Shown here one piece after another: positions 15,595-26,162 of a DNA stretch of 64,000 bases. The stretch is taken from NCBI RefSeq assembly GCF_013408335.1, contig NZ_JACBZR010000003.1, positions 1-64,000 on the forward strand, read 5' to 3'. The stretch comes from Nocardioides panzhihuensis (GTDB lineage: Bacteria > Actinomycetota > Actinomycetes > Propionibacteriales > Nocardioidaceae). The notes beneath the pieces are model-generated. The model saw only the letters and a list, made by a program, of their open reading frames with translations. It did not search any database and was not told the origin of the DNA. Position 1 is the first letter of the stretch. The number at the start of each line of letters is the position of its first letter. The translations under genes and the position numbers were made by a program.

Positions 15595-15830
15595 GCGGCC
15601 ACCTCCTCAAGCCAGGCGAGCACGTCGCTACGGCGATAGCGGGGCGAGTCAGGAGAGAGCCAGTAGACGCGAGGTCCCTTGCCGGTTGCCCGCCAGCGGC
15701 AGAGCGTCGACGGCGTCACCTTGAGCGCTTCGGCGACCTCGCGCGATGTCCAGAGGATCGGCAGCACATCGTTCGGGTCGTTGGCTGATCCCGCGACGGC
15801 CAGGTGATCGCGGCGGCTGATCTTGCTCAT
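15591..15830 (-). CDS. xis: Excisionase (MerR/HTH_17-type DNA-binding protein)
   Basis: 79 residues. A winged HTH starts at about 27, with helix WTSREVAEALKVTPSTLCRW and the conserved wing GKGPRVYWLSPDSPRYRRSDV. The first 24 residues precede the HTH. Excisionases of this type bend attL/attR DNA and steer the integrase to excision. ATG with AAGGAGG eight bases upstream; the stop overlaps the GTG of int. The 5' 15 to 24 codons are duplicated as fragments in the DUF3631 arrays, but this copy is complete. Confidence 0.9.
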   Translation of the reverse strand: MSKISRRDHLAVAGSANDPNDVLPILWTSREVAEALKVTPSTLCRWRATGKGPRVYWLSPDSPRYRRSDVLAWLEEVAA

Positions 15831-15874
15831 CAGTGGGCCTCCTTGGCGCTCGTGTTGTGGGTTGAGGTGGGGTG

Positions 15875-16082
15875 AGCCGTACCAGCCGTACCAGCCGTAC
15901 CAACGGCGTGTTTCGGCTGGTCAGGTGCGGATTTTGGGTGGTACGGCTTTGGTACGGCTGGTACGGCTTGGGATTTCTGGTACGGCTTTGGTACGGCTCG
16001 ATTTCCCAAGCCGTACCACTCGGAATCGTGGCCTGACCTCGGAAAACAGGGTCTTGGTACGGCTGGTACGGCTGGTACGGCT
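15875..16082. repeat. Iteron cluster copy (next to intact xis, element II)
   Basis: Twelve GGTACGGCT/AGCCGTACC iterons arranged as at 770-977, in the 292-bp gap between the last DUF3631 copy and the intact xis gene. Confidence 0.75.
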
Positions 16083-16122
16083 TGGGGCCCTCGACGTGTC
16101 GCCGGTCGGGTGGGGTGGGTGG

Positions 16123-17424
16123 TCATCGACGGGCCTCCGGGTCGCAGGTCGGGTGTGTGCGGGTGCCGTCGTCGATCGCGAGAGGTTGGCGGCAGATGAG
16201 GCAGGTTGGGGCGGGTGCGCAGTAGCGGGCCCAGGCGTCGGCGAACGCGGCACGCTGGTAGCCCTTGGCTTGTCCGGTGTCGAACCGGATCGTGTCGGAT
16301 CGGATGTCGAAGTCGCGCAGCAGGAAACCGAGTTTCATCGCGGTCAGACCTTGCAGCGGGTTGGAGTAGGTCGCCCACGGTGCCTCGGGGTCGTCCTTGA
16401 GCCGGTCGAGCAGGACCGAGGTGGGCAGCGCTTCGGCGTCACCGAACGCGGTACGGCAGTCGGTCAGCAGTCGGGTTTGCAGGGTGGTCTGTGCGTTGGC
16501 GTCGCGGGTCTCGGTGAGGGTGACGCAGGCTTCGCGGCCGATCTCGGGCCAGTCGCCTCCGGCAAGGTCGGCGATCGCGAGCAGAGGTTCCCAGGTGTCG
16601 GCGGCGCGGTCCTCGACCGGCATGTCCGGGGTGGCGGTGCCGAGGTGGTCATGATGCGCGACCACCCACTGGTTCAGCCGCTTTCGGAGGTTGTCCAGCG
16701 CTGGACCATCACGGCGAGTCCGGTACGGCGCGACGGACTCACCAGGCGCGCGACGACGCATCCGGATAACGACGGCGCGGTCCTCGATGGTGTCCGGCAT
16801 CGCACCGATCCCAGCGAGGGCGGCCATGGCGAATGTCTGGATGCGCTCGACGCTCGAGTTAGCGGCGTTGTAGCGCAGCGCGGGCCGGTTGCGCTGGTGT
16901 CCGGCGTTGAGCAGGCCGCGTAGGTCTTCGTTCTCGCCTGCCTTGGGTCCGAAGATGGTGTCGGCCTCGTCGAGCAGGATCGTGGGCGGGTTCTTCGTCT
17001 TCATCCCGATGGAGCGGTAAACGGCGCTGGGTGAGGCGTTGACGGTGAGCAGCGGGTCATGGCAGGTCGCCTCGGCCAGGTCGAGCAGCCGCGACTTGCC
17101 GCATCGTTTCTCCGGGGCACGGATCACCAGGCGGGGCGCGTGGGCCCACACGGGTACGGCGTGGGTGGCGGCGATCCAGAGAACGACCCCGGTCATGGCG
17201 TGAGCATCGGGGAGGATGACGTACTTCCCGATCGCATCGCGAACCTCGTTGAGCAGCAGCTCTCCCGCGTTGGGCGCGAAGTCGGCCGGGGTGAGCCTTT
17301 CCTCACCCGGGCTGACCGTGACGTTCTCGGCGGTGGTGGTGTCGTCGGCCATGGGTTGTTCCTCCGGGTTGGGTTCCGAGTTGGGCGTTGTCTGGTCGTC
17401 TCGTTGGTCGAAGGCGTGGGTCAT
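16123..17424 (-). CDS. DUF3631 ATPase, 2,008-array copy 1
   Basis: 433 residues identical to the protein at 4262-5563. The upstream prim-pol is only a C-terminal remnant, but both start signals (ATGA overlap and the internal GGAGGAAC-ATG at 17352) are kept. Confidence 0.88.
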   Translation of the reverse strand: MTHAFDQRDDQTTPNSEPNPEEQPMADDTTTAENVTVSPGEERLTPADFAPNAGELLLNEVRDAIGKYVILPDAHAMTGVVLWIAATHAVPVWAHAPRLVIRAPEKRCGKSRLLDLAEATCHDPLLTVNASPSAVYRSIGMKTKNPPTILLDEADTIFGPKAGENEDLRGLLNAGHQRNRPALRYNAANSSVERIQTFAMAALAGIGAMPDTIEDRAVVIRMRRRAPGESVAPYRTRRDGPALDNLRKRLNQWVVAHHDHLGTATPDMPVEDRAADTWEPLLAIADLAGGDWPEIGREACVTLTETRDANAQTTLQTRLLTDCRTAFGDAEALPTSVLLDRLKDDPEAPWATYSNPLQGLTAMKLGFLLRDFDIRSDTIRFDTGQAKGYQRAAFADAWARYCAPAPTCLICRQPLAIDDGTRTHPTCDPEARR

Positions 17425-17838
17425 GCGGCGCTCCGGGTCGCGGCGCGGCGGAAGCCGGACAGGATCGTGTTCTCGGCCTCGTAGGCGGTGTAGGCGCGAG
17501 CGGCGATGTGCCCAGCGGCAGCGACCAACAGCCGGTCGAGCGCGGAGTGTTCGGTGATCAGGTCGCGTGCAACCAACTTTCCGACTGTGGCGGCCGCGAC
17601 GAAGAGCGCGGCGTTTCGGCCGCCCTTGGTCGCGTCCAGCAGACCCGCGACGCCGTTTGCGTGGTCGCCGTTGATCGCGATGTCGAAGACGCGGTTTACG
17701 TACGCGTCCGGGTCGCGCAGTGGCTCGCCGGACCCGATCGGCTGTAGTGGTCGGGCCTGTGTCCTAGAACCGTCCTGAGAGCGGTTCTGTGACTGATCCC
17801 GCGACGGCCAGGTGATCGCGGCGGCTGATCTTGCTCAT
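17421..17838 (-). pseudogene. Prim-pol 3' remnant joined to xis 5' stub, junction 1
   Basis: Prim-pol codons 221-342 (17421-17793) lack all catalytic motifs. They are preceded by xis codons 1-15, which read out of frame into the remnant and stop after 24 codons at 17764. The xis ribosome binding site is kept. Junction base A (17792). Confidence 0.8.
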
Positions 17839-17882
17839 CAGTGGGCCTCCTTGGCGCTCGTGTTGTGGGTTGAGGTGGGGTG

Positions 17883-18090
17883 AGCCGTACCAGCCGTACC
17901 AGCCGTACCAACGGCGTGTTTCGGCTGGTCAGGTGCGGATTTTGGGTGGTACGGCTTTGGTACGGCTGGTACGGCTTGGGATTTCTGGTACGGCTTTGGT
18001 ACGGCTCGATTTCCCAAGCCGTACCACTCGGAATCGTGGCCTGACCTCGGAAAACAGGGTCTTGGTACGGCTGGTACGGCTGGTACGGCT
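17883..18090. repeat. Iteron cluster copy
   Basis: Twelve iterons arranged as at 770-977. Confidence 0.75.
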
Positions 18091-18130
18091 TGGGGCCCTC
18101 GACGTGTCGCCGGTCGGGTGGGGTGGGTGG

Positions 18131-19432
18131 TCATCGACGGGCCTCCGGGTCGCAGGTCGGGTGTGTGCGGGTGCCGTCGTCGATCGCGAGAGGTTGGCGG
18201 CAGATGAGGCAGGTTGGGGCGGGTGCGCAGTAGCGGGCCCAGGCGTCGGCGAACGCGGCACGCTGGTAGCCCTTGGCTTGTCCGGTGTCGAACCGGATCG
18301 TGTCGGATCGGATGTCGAAGTCGCGCAGCAGGAAACCGAGTTTCATCGCGGTCAGACCTTGCAGCGGGTTGGAGTAGGTCGCCCACGGTGCCTCGGGGTC
18401 GTCCTTGAGCCGGTCGAGCAGGACCGAGGTGGGCAGCGCTTCGGCGTCACCGAACGCGGTACGGCAGTCGGTCAGCAGTCGGGTTTGCAGGGTGGTCTGT
18501 GCGTTGGCGTCGCGGGTCTCGGTGAGGGTGACGCAGGCTTCGCGGCCGATCTCGGGCCAGTCGCCTCCGGCAAGGTCGGCGATCGCGAGCAGAGGTTCCC
18601 AGGTGTCGGCGGCGCGGTCCTCGACCGGCATGTCCGGGGTGGCGGTGCCGAGGTGGTCATGATGCGCGACCACCCACTGGTTCAGCCGCTTTCGGAGGTT
18701 GTCCAGCGCTGGACCATCACGGCGAGTCCGGTACGGCGCGACGGACTCACCAGGCGCGCGACGACGCATCCGGATAACGACGGCGCGGTCCTCGATGGTG
18801 TCCGGCATCGCACCGATCCCAGCGAGGGCGGCCATGGCGAATGTCTGGATGCGCTCGACGCTCGAGTTAGCGGCGTTGTAGCGCAGCGCGGGCCGGTTGC
18901 GCTGGTGTCCGGCGTTGAGCAGGCCGCGTAGGTCTTCGTTCTCGCCTGCCTTGGGTCCGAAGATGGTGTCGGCCTCGTCGAGCAGGATCGTGGGCGGGTT
19001 CTTCGTCTTCATCCCGATGGAGCGGTAAACGGCGCTGGGTGAGGCGTTGACGGTGAGCAGCGGGTCATGGCAGGTCGCCTCGGCCAGGTCGAGCAGCCGC
19101 GACTTGCCGCATCGTTTCTCCGGGGCACGGATCACCAGGCGGGGCGCGTGGGCCCACACGGGTACGGCGTGGGTGGCGGCGATCCAGAGAACGACCCCGG
19201 TCATGGCGTGAGCATCGGGGAGGATGACGTACTTCCCGATCGCATCGCGAACCTCGTTGAGCAGCAGCTCTCCCGCGTTGGGCGCGAAGTCGGCCGGGGT
19301 GAGCCTTTCCTCACCCGGGCTGACCGTGACGTTCTCGGCGGTGGTGGTGTCGTCGGCCATGGGTTGTTCCTCCGGGTTGGGTTCCGAGTTGGGCGTTGTC
19401 TGGTCGTCTCGTTGGTCGAAGGCGTGGGTCAT
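18131..19432 (-). CDS. DUF3631 ATPase, 2,008-array copy 2
   Basis: Identical 433-residue product; intact Walker A, Walker B and zinc finger. Confidence 0.88.
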   Translation of the reverse strand: MTHAFDQRDDQTTPNSEPNPEEQPMADDTTTAENVTVSPGEERLTPADFAPNAGELLLNEVRDAIGKYVILPDAHAMTGVVLWIAATHAVPVWAHAPRLVIRAPEKRCGKSRLLDLAEATCHDPLLTVNASPSAVYRSIGMKTKNPPTILLDEADTIFGPKAGENEDLRGLLNAGHQRNRPALRYNAANSSVERIQTFAMAALAGIGAMPDTIEDRAVVIRMRRRAPGESVAPYRTRRDGPALDNLRKRLNQWVVAHHDHLGTATPDMPVEDRAADTWEPLLAIADLAGGDWPEIGREACVTLTETRDANAQTTLQTRLLTDCRTAFGDAEALPTSVLLDRLKDDPEAPWATYSNPLQGLTAMKLGFLLRDFDIRSDTIRFDTGQAKGYQRAAFADAWARYCAPAPTCLICRQPLAIDDGTRTHPTCDPEARR

Positions 19433-19846
19433 GCGGCGCTCCGGGTCGCGGCGCGGCGGAAGCCGGACAGGATCGTGTTCTCGGCCTCGTAGGCGGTGTA
19501 GGCGCGAGCGGCGATGTGCCCAGCGGCAGCGACCAACAGCCGGTCGAGCGCGGAGTGTTCGGTGATCAGGTCGCGTGCAACCAACTTTCCGACTGTGGCG
19601 GCCGCGACGAAGAGCGCGGCGTTTCGGCCGCCCTTGGTCGCGTCCAGCAGACCCGCGACGCCGTTTGCGTGGTCGCCGTTGATCGCGATGTCGAAGACGC
19701 GGTTTACGTACGCGTCCGGGTCGCGCAGTGGCTCGCCGGACCCGATCGGCTGTAGTGGTCGGGCCTGTGTCCTAGAACCGTCCTGAGAGCGGTTCTGTGA
19801 CTGATCCCGCGACGGCCAGGTGATCGCGGCGGCTGATCTTGCTCAT
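19429..19846 (-). pseudogene. Prim-pol 3' remnant joined to xis 5' stub, junction 2
   Basis: Same structure as at 17421-17838; junction base A (19800). Confidence 0.8.
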
Positions 19847-19890
19847 CAGTGGGCCTCCTTGGCGCTCGTGTTGTGGGTTGAGGTGGGGTG

Positions 19891-20098
19891 AGCCGTACCA
19901 GCCGTACCAGCCGTACCAACGGCGTGTTTCGGCTGGTCAGGTGCGGATTTTGGGTGGTACGGCTTTGGTACGGCTGGTACGGCTTGGGATTTCTGGTACG
20001 GCTTTGGTACGGCTCGATTTCCCAAGCCGTACCACTCGGAATCGTGGCCTGACCTCGGAAAACAGGGTCTTGGTACGGCTGGTACGGCTGGTACGGCT
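19891..20098. repeat. Iteron cluster copy
   Basis: Twelve iterons arranged as at 770-977. Confidence 0.75.
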
Positions 20099-20138
20099 TG
20101 GGGCCCTCGACGTGTCGCCGGTCGGGTGGGGTGGGTGG

Positions 20139-21440
20139 TCATCGACGGGCCTCCGGGTCGCAGGTCGGGTGTGTGCGGGTGCCGTCGTCGATCGCGAGAG
20201 GTTGGCGGCAGATGAGGCAGGTTGGGGCGGGTGCGCAGTAGCGGGCCCAGGCGTCGGCGAACGCGGCACGCTGGTAGCCCTTGGCTTGTCCGGTGTCGAA
20301 CCGGATCGTGTCGGATCGGATGTCGAAGTCGCGCAGCAGGAAACCGAGTTTCATCGCGGTCAGACCTTGCAGCGGGTTGGAGTAGGTCGCCCACGGTGCC
20401 TCGGGGTCGTCCTTGAGCCGGTCGAGCAGGACCGAGGTGGGCAGCGCTTCGGCGTCACCGAACGCGGTACGGCAGTCGGTCAGCAGTCGGGTTTGCAGGG
20501 TGGTCTGTGCGTTGGCGTCGCGGGTCTCGGTGAGGGTGACGCAGGCTTCGCGGCCGATCTCGGGCCAGTCGCCTCCGGCAAGGTCGGCGATCGCGAGCAG
20601 AGGTTCCCAGGTGTCGGCGGCGCGGTCCTCGACCGGCATGTCCGGGGTGGCGGTGCCGAGGTGGTCATGATGCGCGACCACCCACTGGTTCAGCCGCTTT
20701 CGGAGGTTGTCCAGCGCTGGACCATCACGGCGAGTCCGGTACGGCGCGACGGACTCACCAGGCGCGCGACGACGCATCCGGATAACGACGGCGCGGTCCT
20801 CGATGGTGTCCGGCATCGCACCGATCCCAGCGAGGGCGGCCATGGCGAATGTCTGGATGCGCTCGACGCTCGAGTTAGCGGCGTTGTAGCGCAGCGCGGG
20901 CCGGTTGCGCTGGTGTCCGGCGTTGAGCAGGCCGCGTAGGTCTTCGTTCTCGCCTGCCTTGGGTCCGAAGATGGTGTCGGCCTCGTCGAGCAGGATCGTG
21001 GGCGGGTTCTTCGTCTTCATCCCGATGGAGCGGTAAACGGCGCTGGGTGAGGCGTTGACGGTGAGCAGCGGGTCATGGCAGGTCGCCTCGGCCAGGTCGA
21101 GCAGCCGCGACTTGCCGCATCGTTTCTCCGGGGCACGGATCACCAGGCGGGGCGCGTGGGCCCACACGGGTACGGCGTGGGTGGCGGCGATCCAGAGAAC
21201 GACCCCGGTCATGGCGTGAGCATCGGGGAGGATGACGTACTTCCCGATCGCATCGCGAACCTCGTTGAGCAGCAGCTCTCCCGCGTTGGGCGCGAAGTCG
21301 GCCGGGGTGAGCCTTTCCTCACCCGGGCTGACCGTGACGTTCTCGGCGGTGGTGGTGTCGTCGGCCATGGGTTGTTCCTCCGGGTTGGGTTCCGAGTTGG
21401 GCGTTGTCTGGTCGTCTCGTTGGTCGAAGGCGTGGGTCAT
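20139..21440 (-). CDS. DUF3631 ATPase, 2,008-array copy 3
   Basis: Identical 433-residue product. Confidence 0.88.
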   Translation of the reverse strand: MTHAFDQRDDQTTPNSEPNPEEQPMADDTTTAENVTVSPGEERLTPADFAPNAGELLLNEVRDAIGKYVILPDAHAMTGVVLWIAATHAVPVWAHAPRLVIRAPEKRCGKSRLLDLAEATCHDPLLTVNASPSAVYRSIGMKTKNPPTILLDEADTIFGPKAGENEDLRGLLNAGHQRNRPALRYNAANSSVERIQTFAMAALAGIGAMPDTIEDRAVVIRMRRRAPGESVAPYRTRRDGPALDNLRKRLNQWVVAHHDHLGTATPDMPVEDRAADTWEPLLAIADLAGGDWPEIGREACVTLTETRDANAQTTLQTRLLTDCRTAFGDAEALPTSVLLDRLKDDPEAPWATYSNPLQGLTAMKLGFLLRDFDIRSDTIRFDTGQAKGYQRAAFADAWARYCAPAPTCLICRQPLAIDDGTRTHPTCDPEARR

Positions 21441-21854
21441 GCGGCGCTCCGGGTCGCGGCGCGGCGGAAGCCGGACAGGATCGTGTTCTCGGCCTCGTAG
21501 GCGGTGTAGGCGCGAGCGGCGATGTGCCCAGCGGCAGCGACCAACAGCCGGTCGAGCGCGGAGTGTTCGGTGATCAGGTCGCGTGCAACCAACTTTCCGA
21601 CTGTGGCGGCCGCGACGAAGAGCGCGGCGTTTCGGCCGCCCTTGGTCGCGTCCAGCAGACCCGCGACGCCGTTTGCGTGGTCGCCGTTGATCGCGATGTC
21701 GAAGACGCGGTTTACGTACGCGTCCGGGTCGCGCAGTGGCTCGCCGGACCCGATCGGCTGTAGTGGTCGGGCCTGTGTCCTAGAACCGTCCTGAGAGCGG
21801 TTCTGTGACTGATCCCGCGACGGCCAGGTGATCGCGGCGGCTGATCTTGCTCAT
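21437..21854 (-). pseudogene. Prim-pol 3' remnant joined to xis 5' stub, junction 3
   Basis: Same structure as at 17421-17838; junction base A (21808). Confidence 0.8.
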
Positions 21855-21898
21855 CAGTGGGCCTCCTTGGCGCTCGTGTTGTGGGTTGAGGTGGGGTG

Positions 21899-22106
21899 AG
21901 CCGTACCAGCCGTACCAGCCGTACCAACGGCGTGTTTCGGCTGGTCAGGTGCGGATTTTGGGTGGTACGGCTTTGGTACGGCTGGTACGGCTTGGGATTT
22001 CTGGTACGGCTTTGGTACGGCTCGATTTCCCAAGCCGTACCACTCGGAATCGTGGCCTGACCTCGGAAAACAGGGTCTTGGTACGGCTGGTACGGCTGGT
22101 ACGGCT
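21899..22106. repeat. Iteron cluster copy
   Basis: Twelve iterons arranged as at 770-977. Confidence 0.75.
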
Positions 22107-22146
22107 TGGGGCCCTCGACGTGTCGCCGGTCGGGTGGGGTGGGTGG

Positions 22147-23448
22147 TCATCGACGGGCCTCCGGGTCGCAGGTCGGGTGTGTGCGGGTGCCGTCGTCGAT
22201 CGCGAGAGGTTGGCGGCAGATGAGGCAGGTTGGGGCGGGTGCGCAGTAGCGGGCCCAGGCGTCGGCGAACGCGGCACGCTGGTAGCCCTTGGCTTGTCCG
22301 GTGTCGAACCGGATCGTGTCGGATCGGATGTCGAAGTCGCGCAGCAGGAAACCGAGTTTCATCGCGGTCAGACCTTGCAGCGGGTTGGAGTAGGTCGCCC
22401 ACGGTGCCTCGGGGTCGTCCTTGAGCCGGTCGAGCAGGACCGAGGTGGGCAGCGCTTCGGCGTCACCGAACGCGGTACGGCAGTCGGTCAGCAGTCGGGT
22501 TTGCAGGGTGGTCTGTGCGTTGGCGTCGCGGGTCTCGGTGAGGGTGACGCAGGCTTCGCGGCCGATCTCGGGCCAGTCGCCTCCGGCAAGGTCGGCGATC
22601 GCGAGCAGAGGTTCCCAGGTGTCGGCGGCGCGGTCCTCGACCGGCATGTCCGGGGTGGCGGTGCCGAGGTGGTCATGATGCGCGACCACCCACTGGTTCA
22701 GCCGCTTTCGGAGGTTGTCCAGCGCTGGACCATCACGGCGAGTCCGGTACGGCGCGACGGACTCACCAGGCGCGCGACGACGCATCCGGATAACGACGGC
22801 GCGGTCCTCGATGGTGTCCGGCATCGCACCGATCCCAGCGAGGGCGGCCATGGCGAATGTCTGGATGCGCTCGACGCTCGAGTTAGCGGCGTTGTAGCGC
22901 AGCGCGGGCCGGTTGCGCTGGTGTCCGGCGTTGAGCAGGCCGCGTAGGTCTTCGTTCTCGCCTGCCTTGGGTCCGAAGATGGTGTCGGCCTCGTCGAGCA
23001 GGATCGTGGGCGGGTTCTTCGTCTTCATCCCGATGGAGCGGTAAACGGCGCTGGGTGAGGCGTTGACGGTGAGCAGCGGGTCATGGCAGGTCGCCTCGGC
23101 CAGGTCGAGCAGCCGCGACTTGCCGCATCGTTTCTCCGGGGCACGGATCACCAGGCGGGGCGCGTGGGCCCACACGGGTACGGCGTGGGTGGCGGCGATC
23201 CAGAGAACGACCCCGGTCATGGCGTGAGCATCGGGGAGGATGACGTACTTCCCGATCGCATCGCGAACCTCGTTGAGCAGCAGCTCTCCCGCGTTGGGCG
23301 CGAAGTCGGCCGGGGTGAGCCTTTCCTCACCCGGGCTGACCGTGACGTTCTCGGCGGTGGTGGTGTCGTCGGCCATGGGTTGTTCCTCCGGGTTGGGTTC
23401 CGAGTTGGGCGTTGTCTGGTCGTCTCGTTGGTCGAAGGCGTGGGTCAT
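22147..23448 (-). CDS. DUF3631 ATPase, 2,008-array copy 4
   Basis: Identical 433-residue product. Confidence 0.88.
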   Translation of the reverse strand: MTHAFDQRDDQTTPNSEPNPEEQPMADDTTTAENVTVSPGEERLTPADFAPNAGELLLNEVRDAIGKYVILPDAHAMTGVVLWIAATHAVPVWAHAPRLVIRAPEKRCGKSRLLDLAEATCHDPLLTVNASPSAVYRSIGMKTKNPPTILLDEADTIFGPKAGENEDLRGLLNAGHQRNRPALRYNAANSSVERIQTFAMAALAGIGAMPDTIEDRAVVIRMRRRAPGESVAPYRTRRDGPALDNLRKRLNQWVVAHHDHLGTATPDMPVEDRAADTWEPLLAIADLAGGDWPEIGREACVTLTETRDANAQTTLQTRLLTDCRTAFGDAEALPTSVLLDRLKDDPEAPWATYSNPLQGLTAMKLGFLLRDFDIRSDTIRFDTGQAKGYQRAAFADAWARYCAPAPTCLICRQPLAIDDGTRTHPTCDPEARR

Positions 23449-23862
23449 GCGGCGCTCCGGGTCGCGGCGCGGCGGAAGCCGGACAGGATCGTGTTCTCGG
23501 CCTCGTAGGCGGTGTAGGCGCGAGCGGCGATGTGCCCAGCGGCAGCGACCAACAGCCGGTCGAGCGCGGAGTGTTCGGTGATCAGGTCGCGTGCAACCAA
23601 CTTTCCGACTGTGGCGGCCGCGACGAAGAGCGCGGCGTTTCGGCCGCCCTTGGTCGCGTCCAGCAGACCCGCGACGCCGTTTGCGTGGTCGCCGTTGATC
23701 GCGATGTCGAAGACGCGGTTTACGTACGCGTCCGGGTCGCGCAGTGGCTCGCCGGACCCGATCGGCTGTAGTGGTCGGGCCTGTGTCCTAGAACCGTCCT
23801 GAGAGCGGTTCTGTGACTGATCCCGCGACGGCCAGGTGATCGCGGCGGCTGATCTTGCTCAT
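23445..23862 (-). pseudogene. Prim-pol 3' remnant joined to xis 5' stub, junction 4
   Basis: Same structure as at 17421-17838; junction base A (23816). Confidence 0.8.
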
Positions 23863-23906
23863 CAGTGGGCCTCCTTGGCGCTCGTGTTGTGGGTTGAGGT
23901 GGGGTG

Positions 23907-24114
23907 AGCCGTACCAGCCGTACCAGCCGTACCAACGGCGTGTTTCGGCTGGTCAGGTGCGGATTTTGGGTGGTACGGCTTTGGTACGGCTGGTACGGCT
24001 TGGGATTTCTGGTACGGCTTTGGTACGGCTCGATTTCCCAAGCCGTACCACTCGGAATCGTGGCCTGACCTCGGAAAACAGGGTCTTGGTACGGCTGGTA
24101 CGGCTGGTACGGCT
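23907..24114. repeat. Iteron cluster copy
   Basis: Twelve iterons arranged as at 770-977. Confidence 0.75.
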
Positions 24115-24154
24115 TGGGGCCCTCGACGTGTCGCCGGTCGGGTGGGGTGGGTGG

Positions 24155-25456
24155 TCATCGACGGGCCTCCGGGTCGCAGGTCGGGTGTGTGCGGGTGCCG
24201 TCGTCGATCGCGAGAGGTTGGCGGCAGATGAGGCAGGTTGGGGCGGGTGCGCAGTAGCGGGCCCAGGCGTCGGCGAACGCGGCACGCTGGTAGCCCTTGG
24301 CTTGTCCGGTGTCGAACCGGATCGTGTCGGATCGGATGTCGAAGTCGCGCAGCAGGAAACCGAGTTTCATCGCGGTCAGACCTTGCAGCGGGTTGGAGTA
24401 GGTCGCCCACGGTGCCTCGGGGTCGTCCTTGAGCCGGTCGAGCAGGACCGAGGTGGGCAGCGCTTCGGCGTCACCGAACGCGGTACGGCAGTCGGTCAGC
24501 AGTCGGGTTTGCAGGGTGGTCTGTGCGTTGGCGTCGCGGGTCTCGGTGAGGGTGACGCAGGCTTCGCGGCCGATCTCGGGCCAGTCGCCTCCGGCAAGGT
24601 CGGCGATCGCGAGCAGAGGTTCCCAGGTGTCGGCGGCGCGGTCCTCGACCGGCATGTCCGGGGTGGCGGTGCCGAGGTGGTCATGATGCGCGACCACCCA
24701 CTGGTTCAGCCGCTTTCGGAGGTTGTCCAGCGCTGGACCATCACGGCGAGTCCGGTACGGCGCGACGGACTCACCAGGCGCGCGACGACGCATCCGGATA
24801 ACGACGGCGCGGTCCTCGATGGTGTCCGGCATCGCACCGATCCCAGCGAGGGCGGCCATGGCGAATGTCTGGATGCGCTCGACGCTCGAGTTAGCGGCGT
24901 TGTAGCGCAGCGCGGGCCGGTTGCGCTGGTGTCCGGCGTTGAGCAGGCCGCGTAGGTCTTCGTTCTCGCCTGCCTTGGGTCCGAAGATGGTGTCGGCCTC
25001 GTCGAGCAGGATCGTGGGCGGGTTCTTCGTCTTCATCCCGATGGAGCGGTAAACGGCGCTGGGTGAGGCGTTGACGGTGAGCAGCGGGTCATGGCAGGTC
25101 GCCTCGGCCAGGTCGAGCAGCCGCGACTTGCCGCATCGTTTCTCCGGGGCACGGATCACCAGGCGGGGCGCGTGGGCCCACACGGGTACGGCGTGGGTGG
25201 CGGCGATCCAGAGAACGACCCCGGTCATGGCGTGAGCATCGGGGAGGATGACGTACTTCCCGATCGCATCGCGAACCTCGTTGAGCAGCAGCTCTCCCGC
25301 GTTGGGCGCGAAGTCGGCCGGGGTGAGCCTTTCCTCACCCGGGCTGACCGTGACGTTCTCGGCGGTGGTGGTGTCGTCGGCCATGGGTTGTTCCTCCGGG
25401 TTGGGTTCCGAGTTGGGCGTTGTCTGGTCGTCTCGTTGGTCGAAGGCGTGGGTCAT
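24155..25456 (-). CDS. DUF3631 ATPase, 2,008-array copy 5
   Basis: Identical 433-residue product. Confidence 0.88.
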   Translation of the reverse strand: MTHAFDQRDDQTTPNSEPNPEEQPMADDTTTAENVTVSPGEERLTPADFAPNAGELLLNEVRDAIGKYVILPDAHAMTGVVLWIAATHAVPVWAHAPRLVIRAPEKRCGKSRLLDLAEATCHDPLLTVNASPSAVYRSIGMKTKNPPTILLDEADTIFGPKAGENEDLRGLLNAGHQRNRPALRYNAANSSVERIQTFAMAALAGIGAMPDTIEDRAVVIRMRRRAPGESVAPYRTRRDGPALDNLRKRLNQWVVAHHDHLGTATPDMPVEDRAADTWEPLLAIADLAGGDWPEIGREACVTLTETRDANAQTTLQTRLLTDCRTAFGDAEALPTSVLLDRLKDDPEAPWATYSNPLQGLTAMKLGFLLRDFDIRSDTIRFDTGQAKGYQRAAFADAWARYCAPAPTCLICRQPLAIDDGTRTHPTCDPEARR

Positions 25457-25870
25457 GCGGCGCTCCGGGTCGCGGCGCGGCGGAAGCCGGACAGGATCGT
25501 GTTCTCGGCCTCGTAGGCGGTGTAGGCGCGAGCGGCGATGTGCCCAGCGGCAGCGACCAACAGCCGGTCGAGCGCGGAGTGTTCGGTGATCAGGTCGCGT
25601 GCAACCAACTTTCCGACTGTGGCGGCCGCGACGAAGAGCGCGGCGTTTCGGCCGCCCTTGGTCGCGTCCAGCAGACCCGCGACGCCGTTTGCGTGGTCGC
25701 CGTTGATCGCGATGTCGAAGACGCGGTTTACGTACGCGTCCGGGTCGCGCAGTGGCTCGCCGGACCCGATCGGCTGTAGTGGTCGGGCCTGTGTCCTAGA
25801 ACCGTCCTGAGAGCGGTTCTGTGGCTGATCCCGCGACGGCCAGGTGATCGCGGCGGCTGATCTTGCTCAT
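25453..25870 (-). pseudogene. Prim-pol 3' remnant joined to xis 5' stub, junction 5 (G variant)
   Basis: As at 17421-17838, but the junction base is G (25824), which changes codon 16 of the xis stub from Val to Ala. G is the base of the xis parent and A that of the prim-pol parent. Confidence 0.8.
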
Positions 25871-25914
25871 CAGTGGGCCTCCTTGGCGCTCGTGTTGTGG
25901 GTTGAGGTGGGGTG

Positions 25915-26122
25915 AGCCGTACCAGCCGTACCAGCCGTACCAACGGCGTGTTTCGGCTGGTCAGGTGCGGATTTTGGGTGGTACGGCTTTGGTACGGCTG
26001 GTACGGCTTGGGATTTCTGGTACGGCTTTGGTACGGCTCGATTTCCCAAGCCGTACCACTCGGAATCGTGGCCTGACCTCGGAAAACAGGGTCTTGGTAC
26101 GGCTGGTACGGCTGGTACGGCT
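25915..26122. repeat. Iteron cluster copy
   Basis: Twelve iterons arranged as at 770-977. Confidence 0.75.
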
Positions 26123-26162
26123 TGGGGCCCTCGACGTGTCGCCGGTCGGGTGGGGTGGGTGG